A stretch of 64,000 nucleotides of DNA from a virus. A model generated the notes under the pieces. The model made no database searches. It was given only the letters and a program-made list of their open reading frames with translations, and was not told the DNA's origin. Position numbers and translations under genes: made by a program. Location: the IMG/VR virus record IMGVR_UViG_3300041411_000085, positions 1 through 64,000 of that record. One strand, 5' to 3'. Below, in pieces: positions 24,812-32,173 of the stretch (position 1 is the first letter of the stretch; each line of letters starts with the position of its first letter).

Positions 24812-25647
24812 TGAGCATTCAAATGCAAAACCAAACAATCATGTTGAGGAACCAATCAATCAGGGTGTCAATTAAGCCGGGAGCACCAAACAGTGTTCCT
24901 CTTCTGCTTTGTACGGGCATAGGGGCTTCTCTCGAATTGCTATTTCCTTTTGTTGAGGCTATTCACATTGCACAACCAGACTTAGAAATCATTACATTTG
25001 ATTATCCGGGAGTGGGTGGTAGTTCAACACATCTGTTACCTTATCGTTTTAGTGGCCTGTGTAGAACAATCTCAGAAATGTTGGACTTCTTAAACTACGG
25101 GCAAGTATTTGTATTGGGGTTATCATGGGGCGGATTCACCAGTCAGGAATTTGCTTACCAATATCCAAATCGTTGTAAGAAACTAATCCTAGCAGCCACT
25201 TGTGCTGGTGTTACAGCCATTCCTCCAAGTATGAAAGTGCTTAGTTTGATGTCCTCACCTAAACGCTATACAGATCCTGACTATGCAGCTTCGATTGCAG
25301 CAGATATCTATGGAGGCCACTTTAGGGGAAATAAAGAACTGGCTATTGAACATGCTTCGCGTATGTCACAAAGCAAAGGTGAGTTTAAACATAGTCAGTT
25401 GGGTTATGCCTATCAGCAAGGTGCCTTGATGTGGTGGTCATCATTGTGGTATCTGCACAGTATTAAACAACCAACACTAGTCCTTGCAGGTGATGACGAT
25501 CCTCTGATAGACTTGCGGAATATGAAAATATTAGCGAAGCTAATCCCTAATTCTGAGATGCATGTATTTGAGGGCGAAGGTCATCTCTTCCTTCTTACGA
25601 GTTTGGATGAGGTTGTTCCAATTGTTACTAAGTTTTTGGAGGGCTAA
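24811..25647 (+). CDS. phaZ: PhaZ-type intracellular polyhydroxyalkanoate depolymerase
   Basis: 278-residue alpha/beta hydrolase. Stretches such as LLLCTGIGASLELLFPFVEA, DYPGVGGSST, RCKKLILAAT, SPKRY, IYGGHFRG and LVLAGDDDPLID match the medium-chain PHA depolymerase of Pseudomonas as I recall it, and length agrees. The triad is S105 in GLSWGGF, an Asp at 228-230 in AGDDDP, and H258 in EGHLF. The enzyme hydrolyses storage polyester in granules to 3-hydroxyacids. Flanking genes are phage early genes with overlaps on both sides, so it is stably integrated in the operon. It is an auxiliary metabolic gene candidate; a generic esterase is the alternative. Confidence 0.85.
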   Translation: MSIQMQNQTIMLRNQSIRVSIKPGAPNSVPLLLCTGIGASLELLFPFVEAIHIAQPDLEIITFDYPGVGGSSTHLLPYRFSGLCRTISEMLDFLNYGQVFVLGLSWGGFTSQEFAYQYPNRCKKLILAATCAGVTAIPPSMKVLSLMSSPKRYTDPDYAASIAADIYGGHFRGNKELAIEHASRMSQSKGEFKHSQLGYAYQQGALMWWSSLWYLHSIKQPTLVLAGDDDPLIDLRNMKILAKLIPNSEMHVFEGEGHLFLLTSLDEVVPIVTKFLEG

Positions 25648-26034
25648 ATGTTAATTGAATATGCTAGAATACTCTCACCCCCAATGTGCAGAAGATATCC
25701 AGATAAGATATACGTCTACGGTGACAACATGAAAGCCTTCGGTAAAGGTGGACAAGCTATCATCCGTGATGAGCCTAATGCTTTTGGTATTCCAACTAAA
25801 CGATATCCCTCTTGGGATGATTGGGCATTCTTTAGTGACCAACCAGATGAAATTGAAGCTGTAAAGATATCCCTACGTGAATTGTGGAAGGTTGCACGAA
25901 ACAAAGTGATTGTATTCCCTGAAGATGGGATCGGTACAGGGAGAGCTAAGATGAAAGAGAAATCTCCTGTTGCTTATAAGATGATGTGTGATATATTGCG
26001 GGAACATTTTGGTATTGTTAATGGAGGAAAATAA
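25648..26034 (+). CDS. Conserved phage/bacterial protein of unknown function
   Basis: 128 residues. Contains YVYGDNMKAFGKGGQAIIRD, DEPNAFGIPTKRYP and VIVFPEDGIGTGRAKM, a pattern I recall from a conserved domain of unknown function found in phages and bacteria; the Gly-rich loops and conserved Asp/Asn suggest binding of a nucleotide-like ligand, perhaps macrodomain-like. Begins right after the phaZ stop. Confidence 0.7.
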   Translation: MLIEYARILSPPMCRRYPDKIYVYGDNMKAFGKGGQAIIRDEPNAFGIPTKRYPSWDDWAFFSDQPDEIEAVKISLRELWKVARNKVIVFPEDGIGTGRAKMKEKSPVAYKMMCDILREHFGIVNGGK

Positions 26035-26288
26035 TGACAAACCTTGAACGCTGCTCATGTGGAGCTAGGGAGAAAAATAAGTGTAGTAAGGAGAGTGCTC
26101 CAATGAATGGAGTCCAAAGTGGGAAGATGTGTTTGAAGGATGAAGATACCCTGTTCGTTAACTTTAGAGACACCTTGAATGGTGGTTTCTGTGCTGATAT
26201 TGACTATGAATCACAAGCTTGGCAGAAAGTGCTGGGTGATTGGGAAGGGTTTAAAATTGAGGAGCAGCTATGTATTACCAAGAAGTAG
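26034..26288 (+). CDS. Cys-containing hypothetical protein, 84 aa
   Basis: N-terminal CSCGAREKNKC cluster could bind zinc; the rest is acidic with DTLNGGFCADIDYES. ATG shares a base with the previous stop. Unknown role. Confidence 0.65.
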   Translation: MTNLERCSCGAREKNKCSKESAPMNGVQSGKMCLKDEDTLFVNFRDTLNGGFCADIDYESQAWQKVLGDWEGFKIEEQLCITKK

Positions 26289-26563
26289 GCTACAAACTAC
26301 CACCAGAATACACAAGCCTTATCTACCTGCACCAGCGTCTAGGTGATATCGATACTGTGGATGCCGCTTGTTATATCTGGAATAGGTTGCACACAGGCGA
26401 CACTCTTCGTATTAATAAAGTTGAAGAAATGCTAGGCACAATTCATCTGACAGGGAAGTGTAGTGACACGGAGGCTGCTTTGAACATTTGCAGATACCTC
26501 ACGACTATCTGTGTTGGTGTTACGTACCAGAAGACAATTATCACTGAGAGTTGGGAGATTTGA
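26270..26563 (+). CDS. Hypothetical protein, 97 aa
   Basis: ATG at 26270 after GAGGAGC, overlapping the previous gene by 19 nt. Helical, with three Cys in the second half. Not recognised. Confidence 0.65.
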   Translation: MYYQEVGYKLPPEYTSLIYLHQRLGDIDTVDAACYIWNRLHTGDTLRINKVEEMLGTIHLTGKCSDTEAALNICRYLTTICVGVTYQKTIITESWEI

Positions 26564-26808
26564 TGAAATATAAAATGGGTAATAAAGTCTACATCGCTTC
26601 CTCTAAGAAGACAGATGGGACACATAACAGAGGTAAGATCGTAGGTATTGAGCTTTCTTACTTTGGACTTGGGTATCTTACAGAAACTCAGTATTTTAAT
26701 GACTTTGATCATCCAAGATATAAAGTTGCCTATGTTGATTGCTTCACAAATAAAGCTAACTGTCATTGGTACTCGGAGGAAGAGCTTCAGAAGGAGAAAC
26801 CTGAATGA
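26563..26808 (+). CDS. Hypothetical protein, 81 aa
   Basis: ATG at 26563 in a TGATG junction with GGGAG upstream. Begins MKYKMGNKVYIASSKK, resembling small SH3-like barrels of phage proteins that start with GxKVxI. Ends EEELQKEKPE. Confidence 0.65.
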   Translation: MKYKMGNKVYIASSKKTDGTHNRGKIVGIELSYFGLGYLTETQYFNDFDHPRYKVAYVDCFTNKANCHWYSEEELQKEKPE

Positions 26809-26969
26809 ACCAAACAATTGAAGAACGCATGCAGAATATTGATAATGAACTGAAAGCACTTAGGGAAGAACTAAAAGTAGAACTTTTACCTAAATATCTT
26901 TCACCAGAACATCAAAAGAGAGTGTTAAAAGCGTTTATGAAAGGTATTGATGACAAGGAAGAAGAGTAA
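26805..26969 (+). CDS. Coiled-coil protein, 54 aa
   Basis: A single long charged helix (RMQNIDNELKALREELKVEL) predicted to dimerise, with overlaps at both ends and AAGGAG upstream. Function unknown. Confidence 0.65.
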   Translation: MNQTIEERMQNIDNELKALREELKVELLPKYLSPEHQKRVLKAFMKGIDDKEEE

Positions 26970-27466
26970 TGACTGAACTCCTCACACACGATAACCTGTG
27001 TCTGTTAGCTGAGAAGTTCTTAACTAAGAATGCATTTGGTGTTGTATTCCATGATAAGTTTAAAGCTTATACAAACACAGGTGAACAACCAGACTGTCTT
27101 GGATTCAGAAGTGGAGTATCTTGTCTGATTGAGTGTAAAACATCTAGGTCTGATTTCTTAGTAGACAAGCGTAAGAAGTTTAGAGTTGATCCGGCACTTG
27201 GTATGGGTGATTGGAGATTCTTTCTAACACCTACAGGACTTATTAAAGCTGAGGAGCTTCCTGCTGGATGGGGATTGTTAGAGACTGATGGGAAACGGAT
27301 TAAGAAAGTATACGGATTCCCTGCAAACACAGGGTGGTTTGATAAACCATTCACCGGTAATAAACAAGCTGAGTGTGATTATATGTATTCTGCCTGTAGG
27401 CGTATGGTCATACGAGGACACTTGAAAGAGATTTATGATGGTGTTCCTGTAAAGGAGTTTGTATAA
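26969..27466 (+). CDS. PD-(D/E)XK nuclease-like protein
   Basis: 165 residues. PDCLGFRSGVSCLIECKTSR gives the PD...ExK core (D about 39, E about 52, K about 54), followed by DKRKKFR, a pattern seen in single-domain DNA repair or restriction-type nucleases. A C-terminal Cys/Arg-rich segment (YSACRRMVIRG) may bind DNA. Could degrade host DNA or process recombination intermediates; specificity unknown. Confidence 0.7.
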   Translation: MTELLTHDNLCLLAEKFLTKNAFGVVFHDKFKAYTNTGEQPDCLGFRSGVSCLIECKTSRSDFLVDKRKKFRVDPALGMGDWRFFLTPTGLIKAEELPAGWGLLETDGKRIKKVYGFPANTGWFDKPFTGNKQAECDYMYSACRRMVIRGHLKEIYDGVPVKEFV

Positions 27467-27642
27467 TGAAACCACTAATCCTTAAAACACCAGAAGGACT
27501 GTATGTCTGTGAAATACCTATTGAGAGTGAACCAGAAGACGGAGCATCTGATAGAGAATGGTGGATATGGGCAGCAACTGGGGGGACAAGTCCTGTAGAG
27601 GCTTATAATAATTGGCTGAAGGATTGGGAGGAGAGGGTGTGA
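27466..27642 (+). CDS. Hypothetical protein, 58 aa
   Basis: AAGGAG upstream. Contains REWWIWAATGGTSPVEAYNN, a pattern of small phage proteins ending in a helix. Linked by overlaps to both neighbours. Confidence 0.6.
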   Translation: MKPLILKTPEGLYVCEIPIESEPEDGASDREWWIWAATGGTSPVEAYNNWLKDWEERV

Positions 27643-27869
27643 TGTCTGATTTCAAAAGTTGGTACGAAGTAGCTGAATATCTTCTATCAAACAAGTGGAA
27701 CTCTATAGACGTAGACAGTACATGGTCATTCACTGAGGACAAGAGCTGGAGTAAGGTGTATCCTCCTGAAAATGCTAGTGACTATGAGCATTATAAGAAT
27801 ATTGGTGATGCAATAGAAGAGATGATGTATTTCTGTGATGGTGACTTAGGGAGTGTTAGTAAAGAATGA
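27642..27869 (+). CDS. Hypothetical acidic protein, 75 aa
   Basis: ATG at 27642 after GGAGGAGAG. Trp/Tyr-rich acidic helices (KSWYEVAEYLLSNKW). Ends in an ATGA overlap. No family. Confidence 0.65.
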   Translation: MSDFKSWYEVAEYLLSNKWNSIDVDSTWSFTEDKSWSKVYPPENASDYEHYKNIGDAIEEMMYFCDGDLGSVSKE

Positions 27870-28042
27870 AAAGTGGAGACGTATATCTTCCAGAATCAGA
27901 TGAGTATCTAGAATCAATCGAAGAAGAATATGATTGGTATTGCTGGGAGGAAGAGGATTGGTCCGAGAATAGATGTTTCTATGAGAATGATTTAGAGCAT
28001 TTGGAAGAATTACCGAGTAAGGAGAAGATACATGCTAACTAA
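27866..28042 (+). CDS. Very acidic 58-aa protein
   Basis: 20 of 58 residues are Asp or Glu, only 4 Lys or Arg; aromatic residues are interspersed (EYDWYCWEEEDW). Overlaps the next gene by 11 nt. A DNA-mimic inhibitor is one possibility. Confidence 0.6.
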   Translation: MKSGDVYLPESDEYLESIEEEYDWYCWEEEDWSENRCFYENDLEHLEELPSKEKIHAN

Positions 28043-28565
28043 AGAGGAGCTACAAGCCTTAGAGCAAAGGATTGCTCAGAATGCCAATAAACTGGTGAGT
28101 TCTGCTAAGAAGGTGGAAAGGAAAGACACAAAAGACACAAGAGGTCGTAAACCAAAGCAATTGCACAATAAGCTGCTTCCTGTATTTCAGGACTTGCGGC
28201 TTGAGTTGTTTGAGGATGACGGCAACTCTTGGCCTTTGTGGATTGATGATGTGTTGTCTGGGGTTAGTAGGCTTGATTGGTATAGACAAGGAGAACGAAG
28301 TGTCCCATTGAGTACAGGAAGTCTTAAGAGTATCTTTGAAAGCCTTGAATATATTGACTCTGTATCTATTGCTGACCTACTCTCCCTTGGAGAAAGGCAA
28401 GCTCGTAGGTATATGCAAGCCTCAATCCTCTGTTATAAATACCTTGACACTGGCTATAAAGATGTTAATATTAAAGGTCTGAAATATCCTGCACATCGCC
28501 CCGGTGTTGATAAACTAGTTATTGCTGATTTAGAACGATTAGAGCAATTATTAACTAATAAATAG
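28032..28565 (+). CDS. Putative DNA-binding protein, 177 aa
   Basis: Lys-rich N-terminal helix, TRGRKPKQ (AT-hook-like), an aromatic middle, then SIADLLSLGERQARRYMQAS, which has helix-turn-helix spacing. It may regulate transcription of adjacent genes. AAGGAG site upstream. The 80-nt gap after it holds no clear terminator. Confidence 0.65.
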   Translation: MLTKEELQALEQRIAQNANKLVSSAKKVERKDTKDTRGRKPKQLHNKLLPVFQDLRLELFEDDGNSWPLWIDDVLSGVSRLDWYRQGERSVPLSTGSLKSIFESLEYIDSVSIADLLSLGERQARRYMQASILCYKYLDTGYKDVNIKGLKYPAHRPGVDKLVIADLERLEQLLTNK

Positions 28566-28645
28566 GGTTATTGTGCACGTTTATTTCGGTCGCACTATAT
28601 TAAAGAATAGATCAAAAGCATAATTAACCAAGTAGGAGTAACAAA

Positions 28646-29752
28646 ATGGAAGAAGAGTGGAAAGAGATACCCGGTTATCCGGGGTATGAAGCTAGCGATA
28701 AAGGTAATGTAAGACAGTTATCTGGTAAACAAGTGTTCCTCCAGATAACAGGTGAGCCTGAATACCACTATGTAAACATTGTAGATGAGTATGGTAACAG
28801 AGTCCTAAGACGTGCTCATGTCATGGTTGCGAAAGCCTTTCTTGAGAATCCATTGAACCTACCAATGGTTGACCATATTGACAGACAGAGGTTTAATAAC
28901 AACCTTGAAAATCTCCGGTGGGTAACTCGTAAAGATAATGCTAGAAATAAAGTTAATACACTCTTTACTGAATATCAAGGAAAACAAAGGGTCTTGGTTG
29001 AGCTTGTAGAGGAAATATTTGAAGATGATTATCTTGCACCATACCAAGCAATCAGGTACAGAGTATCAACTGGTATGGATTTTGATGCTGCCTTGGCATC
29101 TTATCTGTACCTTCTAGAGCACGGAAGGTGTAAGATTAAAGTGGACTGGAATAACGAAGAAGTATTCCTCACAGTTCTTTGTAAGGACTTGAGTAAAGAT
29201 TTCTTTTATGTGAGACAGAGACTTAGAGATGGTTGGTCTATTTGGAATGCTATTTACGATATTCCACACTCCCACAGTTACAGCTTCGAGGTTATTGACT
29301 CAAAAGGTGTTGGCCACTGGTATCAGAATAATGAAATGTTTGAAAAGACACACCCAACTGCAATTGGAATCTGGAAGTCCTTGTTTAGAGAAGGTAAGAC
29401 ATTAGATGAAATATTAGCATATGATGGTAAAGACTATTTAAGACGAACTGTAGGTAAGCACACAGGAACTTTAAAAGAGCTGTGTAAGCTTTATGGGAAG
29501 ACAGAATCCTCAGTAGAAACTAGAGTAGGCAAAGGCATGTCTTTAGAGGATGCTTTAACCTCCCCTCCTGAAAGGATCAAGAAAGTCACTATTGATGGTG
29601 TATCAGGGAGCCCTAAATATTGGTATGAGCATTACGGGCTTGTTTACAAGACTGTGAAACATAAGAAAGATAGGTTGAAGTGTTCCTTTGAGGATATCTT
29701 GAGATACTTTGATGTAGATTTAACTGGTAAAGTTATTTCGTACACAGACTAA
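28646..29752 (+). CDS. HNH homing endonuclease with NUMOD4 and repeated DNA-binding modules
   Basis: 368 residues. NUMOD4 start (EEEWKEIPGYPGYEASDKG), HNH core MVDHIDRQRFNNNLENLRWV (residues about 72-92), then several repeats of a short helix-turn unit, e.g. RQRLRDGWSIWNAI, VETRVGKGMSLEDAL and KKDRLKCSFEDIL, probably laid along a long DNA target. ATG after TAGGAG. Last gene of the block, directly before a terminator. Confidence 0.88.
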   Translation: MEEEWKEIPGYPGYEASDKGNVRQLSGKQVFLQITGEPEYHYVNIVDEYGNRVLRRAHVMVAKAFLENPLNLPMVDHIDRQRFNNNLENLRWVTRKDNARNKVNTLFTEYQGKQRVLVELVEEIFEDDYLAPYQAIRYRVSTGMDFDAALASYLYLLEHGRCKIKVDWNNEEVFLTVLCKDLSKDFFYVRQRLRDGWSIWNAIYDIPHSHSYSFEVIDSKGVGHWYQNNEMFEKTHPTAIGIWKSLFREGKTLDEILAYDGKDYLRRTVGKHTGTLKELCKLYGKTESSVETRVGKGMSLEDALTSPPERIKKVTIDGVSGSPKYWYEHYGLVYKTVKHKKDRLKCSFEDILRYFDVDLTGKVISYTD

Positions 29753-29773
29753 TTCTAAATTCCCTACAAATTT

Positions 29774-29808
29774 GAGGTCTTGCTTCTATAGAAGACCTCT
29801 TTCTTTTT
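29774..29808 (+). terminator. Terminator of the plus-strand early block
   Basis: GAGGTCTT/AAGACCTC 8-bp perfect stem with a 10-nt loop followed by TTTCTTTTT. Strong rho-independent structure 22 nt after the endonuclease stop. Confidence 0.88.
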
Positions 29809-30446
29809 GCCCAGAATATGCTGAAAGCCTTATAAACAAAGGGTTCGTACTTCTTAAAACCTTGTCGCTACCGGAGACCGTCTTAACTCGCTGGGACTGT
29901 GGCACACCAGTGACGTGCCAGAATACAAAATATGTAGCTTCCTATCTATTAGCCTACTAATCATTATCAAGCTGTCTGCTAGTACCCTATCGATACGATC
30001 AATTGGATGCTACCAGTCACTGCGGTATTCCAAATGGTATTCCAAGCCACTATCACTACTAGACAAATGCCTTTAGATACAACCACTTACCTCTCCGGTT
30101 CAACTTCCTACTGGTCAACTGAACCGAGACATTGAGCATTATACTGGTCTGCACAACTAGCACACTTCACTAGCTCATGTCAAGGTATTATGAGGATTGT
30201 GTGAAAGGATTGGCTAGTAGGTGGTGGTTAGGATGGGTGTTCAACATGTGGGATGAGATAAAGCAGCGACAAGAGCGTCTGTGCTTAACTACTCACGTAG
30301 TTTCGCCCATACTTACAGATGACTATAAAGTGACTAAAACACTCTTATCGGTCACATTGGAGACTAAGTAGAATAAAGCTTTGACAAGATTTGTCAGTGT
30401 TTATAAAGTGACTAGAATTGAAGCCGTAGTCACATTTAAGACAGTA
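29809..30446. other. Non-coding convergent region with short repeats
   Basis: About 640 nt without a credible gene between two converging blocks; frames at 29772 and 30177 lack ribosome sites and protein-like composition. It contains a tandem GGTATTCCAA pair (30024-30033 and 30036-30045), a 13-bp direct repeat TATAAAGTGACTA (30324-30336 and 30402-30414), a CGGTTCA/TGAACCG hairpin near 30098-30125 and an orphan promoter. Could be remnant DNA, an origin or an RNA locus; no tRNA fold found. Confidence 0.5.
30381..30409 (+). promoter_or_regulatory. Orphan plus-strand promoter candidate
   Basis: TTGACA (30381-30386), 17-nt spacer, TAAAGT (30404-30409). The -35 is inside the palindrome TGACAAGATTTGTCA, a possible operator. 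No gene lies downstream on this strand; a transcript would run antisense into the 30.5 kb genes. Confidence 0.4.
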
Positions 30447-30475
30447 TAAAGCCGACTAAACAGTCGGCTTAGGAT
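30447..30475 (-). terminator. Terminator of the minus-strand accessory block
   Basis: AAGCCGACT/AGTCGGCTT 9-bp stem with a 4-nt loop; on the minus strand it continues TTTAT. It lies 21 nt past the stop of the last minus-strand gene. Confidence 0.8.
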
Positions 30476-30495
30476 TACCCTGCTAGAATGTTTGT

Positions 30496-30703
30496 TCAGA
30501 TGCCTTTATGTGTCCAGTCTTCACCAGCCCGTTTAGCATCTTCCATAGACTGATAGTTAACCACTTCAGGACTAAATCCACACCCTTTGTACCACTTAGA
30601 CAGCTGATAAGTGTTGCCTACCACTGTCACTGTAGACCTTCTGAAAGAGTCTTCCCCCGTAGTGTGTGATGTAATCAAGGTATAGCTCAGACCACTTGTA
30701 CAT
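30496..30703 (-). pseudogene. Small gene with apparent one-base frameshift at a G5 run
   Basis: From the ATG at 30703 (strong GAGGAAG site) the frame reads MYKWSELYLDYITHYGG and then leaves the conserved-looking frame at five G residues (30654-30658). Removing one G joins it to TVTVVGNTYQLSKWYKGCGF through EDWTHKGI. Span is 208 nt, i.e. one extra base. As written, the downstream 60-codon frame could only start at a TTG with a poor site. Decay, slippage or a sequencing error are all possible. Confidence 0.55.
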
Positions 30704-30714
30704 GATTTACTTCC

Positions 30715-30978
30715 TCAATCTACGTTAACAGACATTTGGAACTGAAGGTTATCAAGAGCTTCTTGTCCTTCATGGTAGTGACAAGCCCTCAAGGACACTT
30801 CAGCATTCATACCTTTACCACCACCTGTACGTTGACCTTGTTCATTAAAGTGTGCCCATTCAACAATGAAAGCCCCAGCCTCTAACATCTCATCAAGCAT
30901 CTCGTAGGTTGCATAGTTAGCGAAGTTTTCAGTGTATTCAGCGCCAGTAGCAAGGTCAGTGTAGGTGATGGTTAGCAT
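30715..30978 (-). CDS. Hypothetical protein, 87 aa
   Basis: Begins with strands (MLTITYTDLATGAEYTENF) and a helix (EMLDEMLEAGAFIVEW). Own promoter 47 nt upstream. No family recognised. Confidence 0.75.
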   Translation of the reverse strand: MLTITYTDLATGAEYTENFANYATYEMLDEMLEAGAFIVEWAHFNEQGQRTGGGKGMNAEVSLRACHYHEGQEALDNLQFQMSVNVD

Positions 30979-31024
30979 GTGGGTATTCTCTGTTTAGGAA
31001 GGCTTTCTGCCTTTCGATGTGTTC

Positions 31025-31053
31025 ATTCTAATACTGTTTGATTGTTGTGTAAA
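31025..31053 (-). promoter_or_regulatory. Promoter for the 87-aa gene
   Basis: Minus-strand TTTACA (31048-31053), 17-nt spacer, TAGAAT (31025-31030). Confidence 0.7.
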
Positions 31054-31160
31054 GCCTTTTCTTAGCTCTTTTCAAAAGAATTTATAGCTGCTTTCCTATC
31101 CCCCACTCTCTCTACTTGTCTCGTGTCTTTACCTACTCACCATAGAGATTATTCTACAGG

Positions 31161-31189
31161 CAAACAAAAGCCAGCACAAGAGGCTGGCT
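31161..31189 (-). terminator. Rho-independent terminator
   Basis: AGCCAGC/GCTGGCT 7-bp stem, 7-nt loop, then TTTGTTTG on the minus strand; 54 nt after the stop of the 62-aa gene. Confidence 0.8.
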
Positions 31190-31242
31190 AGGTTATTTCT
31201 TCTCTTACATTGTGTCTTTAGACACTCATCCGACGTTTACTA

Positions 31243-31431
31243 TTAAAGCGCTTCAAAGCGAATTGGTGTATACAAAGCATAATCATCAGACATCATCGTA
31301 AAGCTCTCATACATACCAGCATGAGCTGTATAGTATTGTGTATCCACACGGCCCCACAAGACCAGTTGAATTCCATTAATAACTTTAATGAAAGGGGCAA
31401 TGATTGGAATAGGTCTTGGAGGAGTTCTCAT
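31243..31431 (-). CDS. Hypothetical protein, 62 aa
   Basis: Pro-rich start (MRTPPRPIPIIAPFIKVI) followed by strand-forming residues. Possibly membrane-associated at the N-terminus, but not clearly transmembrane. Last gene before a terminator. Confidence 0.6.
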   Translation of the reverse strand: MRTPPRPIPIIAPFIKVINGIQLVLWGRVDTQYYTAHAGMYESFTMMSDDYALYTPIRFEAL

Positions 31432-31454
31432 TATAATTACTCACTGTTCAATCT

Positions 31455-31604
31455 TTAATAAACAACAATCTGCAAGCTCTTAGCATAGCTAGAGGCTGGA
31501 TAACCTTCCAATTCATCTTTCCATGTTTTGTGGTATGTAGGCTGAGGCTTGGATGAGTTACCTTTAAGGAGAGCTTTGTAGAGGACTATCAGAGAGATGA
31601 TCAT
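31455..31604 (-). CDS. Hypothetical protein, 49 aa
   Basis: ATG at 31604 after GGAGAATAAA, overlapping nothing. Hydrophobic first 13 residues (MIISLIVLYKALL) may be a membrane anchor; rest is basic and polar. Confidence 0.55.
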   Translation of the reverse strand: MIISLIVLYKALLKGNSSKPQPTYHKTWKDELEGYPASSYAKSLQIVVY

Positions 31605-31605
31605 T

Positions 31606-31848
31606 TTATTCTCCAAACAAATCATTAAGAAGGTCATCATCAGAGAGTGTATTGTCTGCTTCTGACTGATAAACGTCAATCCCTTTAGACTTAAGAAATT
31701 CAGCCTCTTGTGCTATTTCTTTCTCAATCTGTTTAATCCATACAGAACGCAGTTCGATTTCAGATTGACTCTTAGCGACAGCTAAGTATCCTTTCTCACT
31801 ACTGAGGCGAATCATGAGAGCTGCGTAGTGAGAAGTATTGTAAGTCAT
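31606..31848 (-). CDS. Hypothetical helical protein, 80 aa
   Basis: Helical with charged heptads (SVWIKQIEKEIAQEAEFL) and an acidic end (LSDDDLLNDLFGE). First gene after a promoter at 31882-31910. Confidence 0.7.
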   Translation of the reverse strand: MTYNTSHYAALMIRLSSEKGYLAVAKSQSEIELRSVWIKQIEKEIAQEAEFLKSKGIDVYQSEADNTLSDDDLLNDLFGE

Positions 31849-31881
31849 GATCTTTACTCTTCTGTTTGTTTGGTATGGCTC

Positions 31882-31910
31882 ATTATGAGGCTATCCACCT
31901 ACCTGGTCAA
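31882..31910 (-). promoter_or_regulatory. Promoter for the 31.2-31.8 kb genes
   Basis: Minus-strand TTGACC (31905-31910), 17-nt spacer, CATAAT (31882-31887). Confidence 0.75.
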
Positions 31911-31933
31911 CAACTATATTCAGTTATTTTAGG

Positions 31934-31962
31934 CAAAAGAAAAGGAGCCCTGTGAGGCTCCT
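31934..31962 (-). terminator. Terminator after the 63-aa gene
   Basis: AGGAGCC/GGCTCCT stem of 7 bp, 6-nt loop, then TTTCTTTTG on the minus strand. It separates the methyltransferase operon from the next promoter. Confidence 0.85.
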
Positions 31963-31981
31963 GGAATGTAACCTTAACTCT

Positions 31982-32173
31982 TTACTTCACCATCTGTTTA
32001 GCCGTCCCAACAGCATCTTCCAAATCATCTGTGTGATATGTGGCTTCTTTCTGGAACTTATTATCAATGTAATACCACACTTGATACTCTTCCCATTCAT
32101 CATTCCATTTGATGATAGCTTTCTTGTTGTCATTCTTATATGTGGTTGGGAATGTTTTCGATGGTTTGGTCAT
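31982..32173 (-). CDS. Hypothetical protein, 63 aa
   Basis: Lys/Tyr/Trp-rich strands (AIIKWNDEWEEYQVWYY) followed by a short helix. Its start lies 38 nt inside the methyltransferase gene in another frame, so it is probably translated from the same transcript. Confidence 0.65.
   Translation of the reverse strand: MTKPSKTFPTTYKNDNKKAIIKWNDEWEEYQVWYYIDNKFQKEATYHTDDLEDAVGTAKQMVK

Noticed and set aside
29772-30371. Two 60-65 codon frames in the convergent region
   Set aside because: One overlaps the terminator, neither has a ribosome site, and composition is not protein-like.
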